DNA from: Cellulophaga sp. BC115SP
Lineage (GTDB): Bacteria > Bacteroidota > Bacteroidia > Cytophagales > Spirosomataceae
NCBI RefSeq assembly: GCF_009905545.1
Contig: NZ_JAAALB010000056.1
Location: forward strand, 1 to 34,695
Direction: 5' to 3'
DNA length: 34,695 nt
The first letter of the stretch is position 1. Each line of letters begins with the position of its first letter. Both the position numbers and the translations under genes were made by a program. The notes beneath the pieces are model-generated. The model was not told the origin of the DNA, did not search any database, and saw only the letters and a program-made list of their open reading frames with translations. Below, one piece after another: positions 1 to 7,247 of this stretch.

Positions 1-43
1 GAATCTTTGCAATTTCGGTCGGACTAAATTTGCTGCTTTTCAT
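1..43 (-). CDS. IS3-family transposase OrfA, N-terminal 14 residues only
   Basis: The ATG at 43-41 opens MKSSKFSPTEIAKI, which continues past the window edge. This is the usual start of the small helix-turn-helix OrfA protein of IS3-group elements, which binds the IS ends and is made together with OrfB by frameshifting. A near-identical start, MKSSKFRPIYIAKILKEFE, is present at 32212, and a decayed one at about 22725. The family assignment rests on these few residues and on the shared terminal sequence. Confidence 0.7.
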   Translation of the reverse strand, partial: MKSSKFSPTEIAKI

Positions 44-111
44 AATACTTACCTAAAGTTAAAAAATATCACACTTTCTAAACTTTTAATCTGTACTATT
101 TTTGGGGAAGC
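1..111 (-). mobile_element. End of an IS3-family insertion sequence, running off the window
   Basis: Read on the minus strand, the terminal sequence starts near 111-85 with GTAAGCTTCCCCAAAAATAG, followed by about 65 bases of leader and an ATG at 43. The same layout (GTTAGCTTCCCC end, AATACAGATTAAAG, then ATGAAAAGCAGC) recurs at 32144-32223, and a decayed form recurs at 22662. The end is joined directly to a toxin reading frame, so that protein's last residues (VSFPKNSTD) are encoded by the IS end. The rest of the element lies outside the window, so its length, second inverted repeat and target duplication cannot be seen. Confidence 0.75.
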
Positions 112-540
112 TTACAACAGCCTTAGATCCCGCTTCTATTTTCCCACTTTTATTGCCACTAATTAACCCTAATGCTTTTGCTTTATTGTAAATAGCATCT
201 CCTGTGACAGCTATATCAAAGTCGCTAATCCTATCTTCATCAAATAGCTTACCAGTTTCAAAACTGAATTCTGATGCTGCACTACCTTGCATATAGAATT
301 GAGTATTCAGAAATTTATTTTTTGCAAATTTAGCTTGAATTGTAGTTCCCAATTGTTTAAACTACCCAAAACTAATGAAGCCAGCAGGCAAACACTATTA
401 TGCACCAAAAGCCCCCCATTCCCCACCAAAAAGTTATGGTCTCGGTAGATTTCTAGGTTATAAACCTTCTCTGTACCATTGGTTCTTGGGGTTTTACTGG
501 CTAAGGTAATTACCTCATTTTGTGGGTTGTGGATGGCTTT
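86..540 (-). pseudogene. Orphan toxin module: Hint 3' tail plus nucleotidyltransferase-like toxin tip, frame-broken and cut by an IS
   Basis: From 540 to 391 the minus strand repeats the 3' part of the Hint coding region of the upstream toxin (1441-1292) with about five mismatches. It encodes the end of the domain: NLEIYRDHNFLVGNGG, then LVHNSV. The toxin part lies in another frame (from about 352), so a small indel near 355-380 separates the two. The toxin segment has GSAAS followed about 20 residues later by SDFDIAV. That spacing fits the G-S and D-x-D metal-binding motifs of the nucleotidyltransferase fold (family inference). The C-terminus is replaced by an IS3 end. The module has no start codon or signal peptide, and no immunity gene remains. 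It starts within about 10 bp of the stop of the preceding immunity gene, as expected for an orphan cassette that replaces the active tip by recombination. Confidence 0.75.
391..540 (-). repeat. Direct repeat of the Hint-domain 3' end (copy 2)
   Basis: Positions 401-540 match 1302-1441 at a constant offset of 901 bp with about five substitutions. The match breaks down just before the VHN codons on one side and at the immunity-gene stop on the other. It is a recombination-length homology tract linking the active toxin gene to the orphan tip. Confidence 0.9.
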
Positions 541-545
541 CCTTT

Positions 546-962
546 TTATTCAATAACAATTGTTTCTAGGGTTACTTGATTGGAAGAATTTAAGTAAATA
601 AACGTTGTGTTATTCGTTGTTTTAATATTCAACTGGTTTCCAATCTCATATTCTATGTAGTTAATTTTTTTTTTTATCAATAGCTCTTTTAACTTATTTG
701 TAGAAGTATTGAGGTCGATAATATTATTTTCTATAAAAAAATCAACCTTGAATCGAGAACAATTTATCATAAAAAAAAGCAAAAAGTTGTTGTGAAACGT
801 ATATTCAACACTTTCCATTTTAATAATTTTAATATGAGGTGTTTTCTCGCTAAGGTCGAAAAAATTATGGTAATATTTAGACTTAAACGTAGTGAATTTT
901 TCACCAATTTTCATATCGTTGTATGCTTTTCTGTCTAAAATATCCTCTAAATTAATTTTCAT
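546..962 (-). CDS. Putative immunity protein for the adjacent Hint toxin
   Basis: This is a 138-residue protein with no signal peptide and no recognised family. It is rich in Ile, Asn, Lys and Phe and is markedly more AT-rich than its neighbours, a common trait of cargo immunity genes. Its ATG shares one base with the stop of the toxin gene (962), so the two are translationally coupled. A cytoplasmic protein directly behind a secreted toxin and before an orphan tip occupies the canonical immunity position of polymorphic toxin loci. The role is inferred from position only. Confidence 0.7.
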   Translation of the reverse strand: MKINLEDILDRKAYNDMKIGEKFTTFKSKYYHNFFDLSEKTPHIKIIKMESVEYTFHNNFLLFFMINCSRFKVDFFIENNIIDLNTSTNKLKELLIKKKINYIEYEIGNQLNIKTTNNTTFIYLNSSNQVTLETIVIE

Positions 963-2182
963 TACTTTATCTTCTTTAATGCACTTATTAAAAAACTAAG
1001 TTCTGCAACTCTACCTTTTGCCAATGTTTCTAATGCTCCTGTAATCGTACCCATATATGTTCTGCCAGCCTCTACTTGTGTGATGAATTTCAATCGCCAT
1101 TTAGGGTCGTTTAAAGCTTCTTTTGCAAGCTTTACAGCTTCATCAAAATCTCTATCTGGGGTACTGCTAAAGACTTTTTGAAAAATTACACCACCTCTGC
1201 CATCAGGTCGAACAGCTAACTCAATGTCATCAAAATGTATGTGTGCTCCTTTAGTAACCCAATCTGGAGCTATAACTGATATTTTAGGTAAACACGAATT
1301 ATGCACCAACAGCCCCCCATTCCCCACCAAAAAGTTATGGTCTCGATAGATTTCTAGGTTATAAACCTTCTCTGTACCATTGGTTCTTGGGGTCTTACTG
1401 GTTAAGGTAATTACCTCATTTTGTGGGTTGCGGATGGCTTCGCCTATAGCAATTTCTCCAATCGGGATGTAGTCTTGTCGGCGTTCGGAGAAAAATGGGT
1501 GGTTGGGTGTTGCGCCAATCGTTTCGCCATTGCTGAAAGTGTAATTCCAAACGTTTGAGGTTTCATGTTCAAACCAGCCTGTCAAAGGTCTGTAGGTGTA
1601 ATCGCCCTCACGTTTGGGCTTCATCAAACGGGTATCTATTTGGCTAATTCTAATGCCCTTAACCGTGAAACCTCCAGAGATTCCTTGTTCGGTTAAGGTA
1701 AGAAAAACGACATTTCCTATTTTGTCAGCTTTGTTGGCAAGTATCCACCAGTTAGGTCTGCGAAGTTTGGCTACGACTTTTTCGCCATTTTCTTCTTTTT
1801 CTAAATCAAGCCATTTCCAAGTATAGGGTGTAATGGGTTCATTATCAATGCTTCGTTGGTCAATGGGTAGTTTGAGATTGTCGTTGCTGTAAGAAGCCTC
1901 ATCAGCGACAGGTGAGTATGTTTTGACAATACTCTCTGATTTTTCGTTCAGGTATTCTTGAAATCTCTTTTCTTTGTCATCGTATATCGACAAAGAAACA
2001 GGCTGGTCAATCCAAACTTGAAGTGTTAGTTCGGGTTTACGAAAAATGTCAGCAGGTTTTAAAGCGACAACGTCTTTGTTGGGAGTCTGTTCGCTGTAAT
2101 TGACGGCTACAACTTTGCTTTGTTGAGCAAATGTTGCCGAAGCCCAAAGAAGAAAGGTTAGTAGTAGAAAGTGTTTTTTCAT
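962..2182 (-). CDS. Secreted split-Hint toxin 1 (Hint C-part plus unidentified C-terminal toxin)
   Basis: 406 residues. Residues 1-20 (MKKHFLLLTFLLWASATFAQ) are a signal peptide. Residues about 50-125 are a conserved linker that also occurs in the other toxin (ending EPITPYTWKW). Residues 125-295 hold Hint blocks: TPNH at 225-228, VYNLEIYRDHNFLV at 273-286 and VHN ending at 295. The N-terminal Hint block with the catalytic Cys is absent here; the only one in the window ends the giant trunk at 14019. Residues 296-406 are the toxin tip (WVTKGAHIHF, ELAVRPDGRGG, VFSSTPDRDF), which I do not assign to a named family. The residue after the scissile Asn is Ser. The gene overlaps the immunity gene by one base. 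Export to the periplasm or cell surface and release of the tip by Asn cyclisation are inferred from known Hint chemistry. Confidence 0.8.
   Translation of the reverse strand: MKKHFLLLTFLLWASATFAQQSKVVAVNYSEQTPNKDVVALKPADIFRKPELTLQVWIDQPVSLSIYDDKEKRFQEYLNEKSESIVKTYSPVADEASYSNDNLKLPIDQRSIDNEPITPYTWKWLDLEKEENGEKVVAKLRRPNWWILANKADKIGNVVFLTLTEQGISGGFTVKGIRISQIDTRLMKPKREGDYTYRPLTGWFEHETSNVWNYTFSNGETIGATPNHPFFSERRQDYIPIGEIAIGEAIRNPQNEVITLTSKTPRTNGTEKVYNLEIYRDHNFLVGNGGLLVHNSCLPKISVIAPDWVTKGAHIHFDDIELAVRPDGRGGVIFQKVFSSTPDRDFDEAVKLAKEALNDPKWRLKFITQVEAGRTYMGTITGALETLAKGRVAELSFLISALKKIK
1292..1441 (-). repeat. Direct repeat of the Hint-domain 3' end (copy 1, in the intact toxin gene)
   Basis: This is the partner of 391-540. 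It encodes about residues 248-297 of toxin 1, up to and including the VHN cleavage site. The homology stops where the variable toxin tip begins, so an exchange here would swap tips in place. Confidence 0.9.
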
Positions 2183-2292
2183 TATGAATAATATTAACTT
2201 TGGTAGTTACAAGTTTAGAGAAAATGACCACTTTTCAAAGGCTCGAACTCTACATACGAAATTGAATCAATTGGGTATAAGTTGAGTTTAAT

Positions 2293-2337
2293 CTAAGCTT
2301 CTATATCAACTTTTATAGAAATTATACAGAAGCTTAG
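2293..2337 (-). terminator. Possible hairpin between the tail-fibre-like gene and toxin 1
   Basis: CTAAGCTTCT at 2293-2302 is the exact reverse complement of AGAAGCTTAG at 2328-2337, around a 25-base AT-rich loop. It sits in the 178-base gap after the stop of the preceding gene. It could end or attenuate the upstream transcript, leaving toxin 1 with its own promoter. The long loop makes it a weak candidate. Confidence 0.35.
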
Positions 2338-2360
2338 AGTTTTGATTTAGCATCAATAGC

Positions 2361-3941
2361 TTATCTCTCAATCTTTTGAGTCAATTTATTTATTTCTTGC
2401 TTTTGGCTATCTATTTGCTTTTGCATTTGTATCATTAATAGCGTCATTTCTTCGACTTTTTGTAAAAGTTTAGCATTGAGGTCTACCACATCCACACCAT
2501 TTTGTTGGACTTCTTTTTCTGAAGGAATACCTGGTAGATGATGATTTGCTTTTACAAATTTTTCGATTTCAAATAGTTTTGGCAATTCATAACTTGGTGA
2601 AAAAACATAATCTGGCCAGGCCGAAATTGTTTTTACAACAACTCTTTCTGCAATCATGCTACCGCCAACAGCTAGTTTATAGGTAGACTGCGCTGCTACA
2701 GAGCCAATAGTAACATTCCCTGTTTCTGCATTCACTACAAGTCTGGAAGTAAAGACACCGTTATTATCAATACTACCTAATTCAAGATTTCTATTATTGG
2801 CGGTAGTACTATTGGCAGAAAATTTGATAGCTCCTCCCTGTTTGTATCCACCTAATATCACTGACTTCTTTGAAGCTGATAAATCATTATCTAATTTGAT
2901 ACGACCTGTTGTGTCCATTGAAATCAACTCACTCCAGGCTTGATTCGAAACGTTATTTGTCTTTCTGAAAAATATTTTTTGATCAAAAAAGGATCCTGCC
3001 AATTGCATGGCATAATTGTTCGTAAGATTTGAATGTCTAATGTCTAATAAGTGCCACCAATTTGTGGCTCCTTTGGGATAGTTACTCGATGGTGTGGCTG
3101 TTTCAAAAAATCCAGACTGGGCTCCCGAATTACCGATTATACCAACATCATCTCGAGTTTCAGTTCTACTTTCGCTGTTACCATATTTTATTTTACCACT
3201 TAATTTAAAGTTCCCAGTTACATCTAATGCCTCTTGAGGGTTTCCATTATTAATCCCTACTCTATTGGTTGTTGCTACTGTTTTGAAAATAGGGTTATTC
3301 AAATTTTTATTAGTTTGACCATTTCCCATGATATAGAAATCGAAAGGTTTAGAAGTCCCCGTCGTACCCAAAAAATCAGGATAGTTAAATACAGCCTTAG
3401 TTCCATCCATATATAGCTGATATACATCGTAATCGGAACCACGCCATTCTTTAGTTCTAAAAATAAATCTATCGTTAGCATCCGCATTATCTTCTATCTG
3501 AAATGTAAAATTAGTCTGATCAGATGCTGGCTGAGTGGTAATAATACTTGTTTTATCATTATTGAGATCCCAAAAAAAACCTCTCTGTGCTGTTGGATAT
3601 GTACCTGCTTTATCTGTAAATGACAAACTACCCGTAATAGCAGCACCAGTTAGGGGAACATATTTGGCAATTTCTGTTGCAAAATTGGCTAAATGTGTAG
3701 TTTGTAATGTTGTCCAAACGTTGGTATTTCCTCCAATATTCATCAATACTTGTTTGTCTGTACCAGCATTCCCGGCAGGTTTTAATAAAGATGAATACCG
3801 AAGATTTCCAACAATATCCAAATTATCCGCAGGCGTAGTTGTCCCAATACCCACATTTCCTGTAGTTGGGAAGGTATTATTTTGTGAGTAAATAAAGTGC
3901 GAGGCACAAATAAAACTTAATAATAAAAAATATTTTTTCAT
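2361..3941 (-). CDS. Secreted tail-fibre-like protein with a chaperone-type C-terminus
   Basis: I start it at ATG 3941 (MKKYFLLLSFICASHFIYSQ), because this opens a signal peptide and lies 10 bases after the preceding stop; an open frame extends 15 codons further upstream. About 526 residues. The N-terminal GNVGIGTTTPADNLDIVGN and a second GINNGNPQEALDVTG are trimeric-fibre-type repeats common in Bacteroidota. The middle (NWWHLLDIRHSN, MQLAGSFF, NQAWSELI) resembles a pyocin-knob domain. The C-terminus has WPDYVFSP, KANHHLPGIPSEKEVQ and a coiled coil (KLLQKVEEMTLLMIQMQKQI), as in Bacteroidota tail-fibre/S74-like proteins. It is probably a surface adhesin or fibre; its part in toxin delivery is unknown. 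Confidence 0.75.
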   Translation of the reverse strand: MKKYFLLLSFICASHFIYSQNNTFPTTGNVGIGTTTPADNLDIVGNLRYSSLLKPAGNAGTDKQVLMNIGGNTNVWTTLQTTHLANFATEIAKYVPLTGAAITGSLSFTDKAGTYPTAQRGFFWDLNNDKTSIITTQPASDQTNFTFQIEDNADANDRFIFRTKEWRGSDYDVYQLYMDGTKAVFNYPDFLGTTGTSKPFDFYIMGNGQTNKNLNNPIFKTVATTNRVGINNGNPQEALDVTGNFKLSGKIKYGNSESRTETRDDVGIIGNSGAQSGFFETATPSSNYPKGATNWWHLLDIRHSNLTNNYAMQLAGSFFDQKIFFRKTNNVSNQAWSELISMDTTGRIKLDNDLSASKKSVILGGYKQGGAIKFSANSTTANNRNLELGSIDNNGVFTSRLVVNAETGNVTIGSVAAQSTYKLAVGGSMIAERVVVKTISAWPDYVFSPSYELPKLFEIEKFVKANHHLPGIPSEKEVQQNGVDVVDLNAKLLQKVEEMTLLMIQMQKQIDSQKQEINKLTQKIER

Positions 3942-3951
3942 GACGATTTGA

Positions 3952-6900
3952 TTAATTATAAGGAGTTGTGTCAATTGCTGCTTCATAAGCTTGTCCTTCG
4001 GTATCGAAGCCTGGTTCTAATATTACTTCACTACAAACTATATCCTGACTAATACCTAGTGAACTTAGTGTAGTATTTCTAACAGCTCGAAGTACACCTG
4101 CTTTACATCCTTTCGGTAGAGTGATGTCGAATGTTTTCCATTTACTTGAAGTTCCGTCAGTATAATAAGCTCTTACTGCATATTTATATTGTTTTTCAAA
4201 TTTCACCTCTGAATCAGTAATGCTTTTTTGCTGGCCTGTTACGACTTTCCAAGACGAAAAGGTATTTGTACCTTCAGCTCTGGTCAATTCAAATGATGAT
4301 AAATCTGAAGAAGTATCATTATAGAGCCAGCTTAAATCAATCTTTTTCTCATCAAAGACAAAACTTCCCGTGAATGATTGTATATCCAACCTGTCAGGTG
4401 TAAAATTGAGAGCAACAATTAACGGAGTTGCTGTGGATGAGTTATTGACATTATCTCTAGCTGTTAGTCCGTAGCAATACGTTTTACCATTAATTCCTTT
4501 ATCTGTATAAGTAGAGTCCTTTTGAGGGCTTGTGTAAGTTTTCAGAGTAATCCACCCATTGGCAGGGCAACCCGCTTGCTCATTTCGGTAAAGCGTATAA
4601 TCTTTTACGTCACCATAATTTGCAATTCTCCAACTCAAAAGAACGGTATCTTTTTTTGTGGTAACCTGCTTGAACATAGGATTAATTGGTGCCAGAAGAT
4701 CAGGTCGTGTTACTGAAATTGAATCAACTAAAGAGTAATTTCCTCTTGTATCAAGCGCTGCTAAGCCATACCAAAGTTTATCAGTGTTGACAGAGACATG
4801 TAGTGTGTCAACAAGATTTGTTCTTTTTATTGACTTAGGAGTTAGTACATTCCAATATTTATCTCCTGTAAAATTCTTTCTATATACAACATAACCATCT
4901 AAATCAGATTCTGTGTTTGATTGCCAAGTGACTGAAACCGTTTTCTTATCCCCACTTAAGGTTGCTGATAATATTTTAGGTTTCTGTGGCGGCAGATTAT
5001 CTATCGGCTGAATCATCACAGAGGATGAATAAACCTTTTTACCGTCTGTTCCATTCGCTACAACCCTTACATAGATAGCGTTGTTTTTAATAGCAAATTT
5101 CTTTGTAGGAGTAATTGGGTCCATCAAAAAAGTGGAATCCTTTGTGGTTGCAATATTAGACATCAAGGTCGTAAAACCTGAATTGGGGAAATCCGATTTT
5201 TCGATACTAAAACTCGATATTCTGGCTTTTAAAGCTTGGATGTCGGCTTGACTAAAGTTTTGTCCTGAAGGATAAACCCACTTAATGTAAGCAGTCGTAT
5301 CACTAATTACTCTTGATTTAATAATATTGGCTCCAAATTCTAAAGGTGCTGTATAAGTTGATGTTACTTCATTAGAAGTCCAATCCTCATCAAAATAGGA
5401 TCTACCTATAATTCTATATTTACACGTAGAGTTTTTATGGTAAGAAATGGTATCAAATGCGATTAAGCTATCAATATGACTAAAATTAAAAACAGGTTGT
5501 TTGTTAATTTTCACGTATTGATTATTTGTTGCACTACTGCTTTTTTCAACCCAAAAGCTTCCAAAATATTTTCTTGCATTTACAACGTTTATAGAAAGCC
5601 TAACAGGTAAGCTATCTCTATCCATTATATTAGCATTCTCTTTTTGGCTTACAAGTTTACCCATGTATTGTATTTTAGGCGTATCCGGTTTTGTCGGTAA
5701 GCCTGTTCCAGCTTTCACGGCGATAGATCCTGCATCAATCCCAGTTGTTGGATCCAAAAAACTAATAGTGTAAGTATATTCCTCTGTATCTAATGCAGTT
5801 TTATCTACAAAACCCAAACCACTTGCTTTGGCCGCTTCAAAACTTAGGTTCGTATTGACTGCCATACTGAAATATCTCTGTGGTAATGCGATTTCATTTT
5901 GCCCATACAGTAGTTGATAAGCAGCCATTATAAAAGTTGAAGTTCCTCGAAAAGTTGAAAAATACTTAGGATCAACATAGTTTGGGATATATTTCTTCCA
6001 ATAAGCACTGTTCATTGGCTCTGGCTTTACAACCCATTCTGTTTTGGGATAAGGTGTACCTAAAGCACTACCATTTCGCTTAGTAGTAAATCTTTCTATT
6101 TTGTAGCCTGCATTATTACCTTTAAACCATGACTCTGGTGTGGTAGGTATCCATCTCAATTTCACTCTATTTACAGAGTCTATGGCTATGACTTGTAAAT
6201 TGTTTGGGCTACTTGTATTGATGGCAACATCTTTAGGACCAAGCGTTGGATACAGATATTTTTTAGGAATAACTGATTTGCTTTGCCCTGGATAAAGCCA
6301 TTGAAGAATAGTACCTACTTGATCTTGATAGGTTTCATTTTCAATCTTAATATCTTTTTGCTCTCCTTGTTGAGCATTAACAAAAAACTCTAGGTCATTT
6401 GGGTCATAATGATTTCTTTCTACGACTAATTTACCGTTTACCCAAACTTTGACAGCATAAGCAGCCTTTAGATAAAGTCTATATTTGGCACTAACAGGAA
6501 ACTCTATTTTTCCTTCCCATCTTACTGAAAATATTCTATTGTAAAAAGCACTAGAAGGAAGAACAGAAGTATTGAAGGTCTCAAAGTTCAAAGTAGCATC
6601 AGTTCTTGTTAAAGCTACCAAGCCTGTAAATTTAGTTCCATTATTATAAGTTGCTCTAAGCCCCGTTCCTATTCCTTGTACAGGAAAGTTAGTAAGCGTA
6701 AAAGGAGTGACCAGAAACCTTTGCGAACTCATTGGGTCCGCTCCTAGTGACTGTGGAAACATAGTTTCGTGCATGATTAAAAAACCACTGTCTTGTGCAC
6801 CATTTCCGCCTTGTACCGATAATACCTTTCCTGTTTGCTTGTTAGTAATTACATAACCTCCCATTGCTGAGGCTGTAAAACTCCACTTTTGAGTATCAAT

Positions 6901-7239
6901 ACCTGTATAATCTCTCGGGAATATTTGACCATCCCCAGTACTGGCATCCATACACTTTCCAGAGTAAGCTGAAGTGATTTTAAAGTAGTCCTTCTCTACT
7001 CGCTCAATATTCCAAACTTGATCTGCACTATATGACTCATCGTGTTGTTGATAGGCATAAGTTCCTGATGGTTCGTATTGTGTAGACCACGTATGATTAA
7101 TTGGGGCTTTTGTTTGTAAAAATTTAGGGTTGTTTTGTGTATTCAACGGACTAAATCTATAAGACCCATCAATCAACTGTGCGTTACCGATGTTTATTAT
7201 TGACAATATCAACAATAAACATAATTTATATCTGTTCAT
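3952..7239 (-). CDS. Large secreted protein: ricin-like, PA14 and fibronectin type III domains with a C-terminal beta-solenoid-like end
   Basis: 1095 residues. Residues 1-20 are a signal peptide (MNRYKLCLLLILSIINIGNA). Residues about 25-180 look like a ricin-type beta-trefoil (QVWNIERVEKDYFKITSAYS, KCMDASTGD, TQKWSF). Residues about 190-320 resemble PA14 (VRWEGKIEFPVSAKYRLYLK, VKVWVNGKLVVER). Several FN3-like repeats follow (VSVTWQSNTESDLDGYVVYR, VLLSWRI, IDLSWLYNDTSSDLSSFEL). The end (VILEPGFDTEGQAYEAAI) resembles the 3-coathanger-type tail of Bacteroidota surface proteins rather than a standard T9SS sorting domain. It probably binds surface carbohydrate. It lies in a tightly spaced series with its neighbours (8 bases after the gene upstream). 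Confidence 0.75.
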   Translation of the reverse strand: MNRYKLCLLLILSIINIGNAQLIDGSYRFSPLNTQNNPKFLQTKAPINHTWSTQYEPSGTYAYQQHDESYSADQVWNIERVEKDYFKITSAYSGKCMDASTGDGQIFPRDYTGIDTQKWSFTASAMGGYVITNKQTGKVLSVQGGNGAQDSGFLIMHETMFPQSLGADPMSSQRFLVTPFTLTNFPVQGIGTGLRATYNNGTKFTGLVALTRTDATLNFETFNTSVLPSSAFYNRIFSVRWEGKIEFPVSAKYRLYLKAAYAVKVWVNGKLVVERNHYDPNDLEFFVNAQQGEQKDIKIENETYQDQVGTILQWLYPGQSKSVIPKKYLYPTLGPKDVAINTSSPNNLQVIAIDSVNRVKLRWIPTTPESWFKGNNAGYKIERFTTKRNGSALGTPYPKTEWVVKPEPMNSAYWKKYIPNYVDPKYFSTFRGTSTFIMAAYQLLYGQNEIALPQRYFSMAVNTNLSFEAAKASGLGFVDKTALDTEEYTYTISFLDPTTGIDAGSIAVKAGTGLPTKPDTPKIQYMGKLVSQKENANIMDRDSLPVRLSINVVNARKYFGSFWVEKSSSATNNQYVKINKQPVFNFSHIDSLIAFDTISYHKNSTCKYRIIGRSYFDEDWTSNEVTSTYTAPLEFGANIIKSRVISDTTAYIKWVYPSGQNFSQADIQALKARISSFSIEKSDFPNSGFTTLMSNIATTKDSTFLMDPITPTKKFAIKNNAIYVRVVANGTDGKKVYSSSVMIQPIDNLPPQKPKILSATLSGDKKTVSVTWQSNTESDLDGYVVYRKNFTGDKYWNVLTPKSIKRTNLVDTLHVSVNTDKLWYGLAALDTRGNYSLVDSISVTRPDLLAPINPMFKQVTTKKDTVLLSWRIANYGDVKDYTLYRNEQAGCPANGWITLKTYTSPQKDSTYTDKGINGKTYCYGLTARDNVNNSSTATPLIVALNFTPDRLDIQSFTGSFVFDEKKIDLSWLYNDTSSDLSSFELTRAEGTNTFSSWKVVTGQQKSITDSEVKFEKQYKYAVRAYYTDGTSSKWKTFDITLPKGCKAGVLRAVRNTTLSSLGISQDIVCSEVILEPGFDTEGQAYEAAIDTTPYN

Positions 7240-7247
7240 GATGATTT

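Noticed and set aside
1614-1826. Plus-strand frames of 60-120 codons opposite the large minus-strand genes
   Set aside because: They lie antisense to well-supported coding regions, have no domain or leader, and match the chance openness of long AT-rich genes.
3952-4110. Standard T9SS C-terminal sorting domain on the PA14/FN3 protein
   Set aside because: The end lacks the usual pattern of that domain; it looks more like the coathanger-type solenoid tail. The secretion route stays open.
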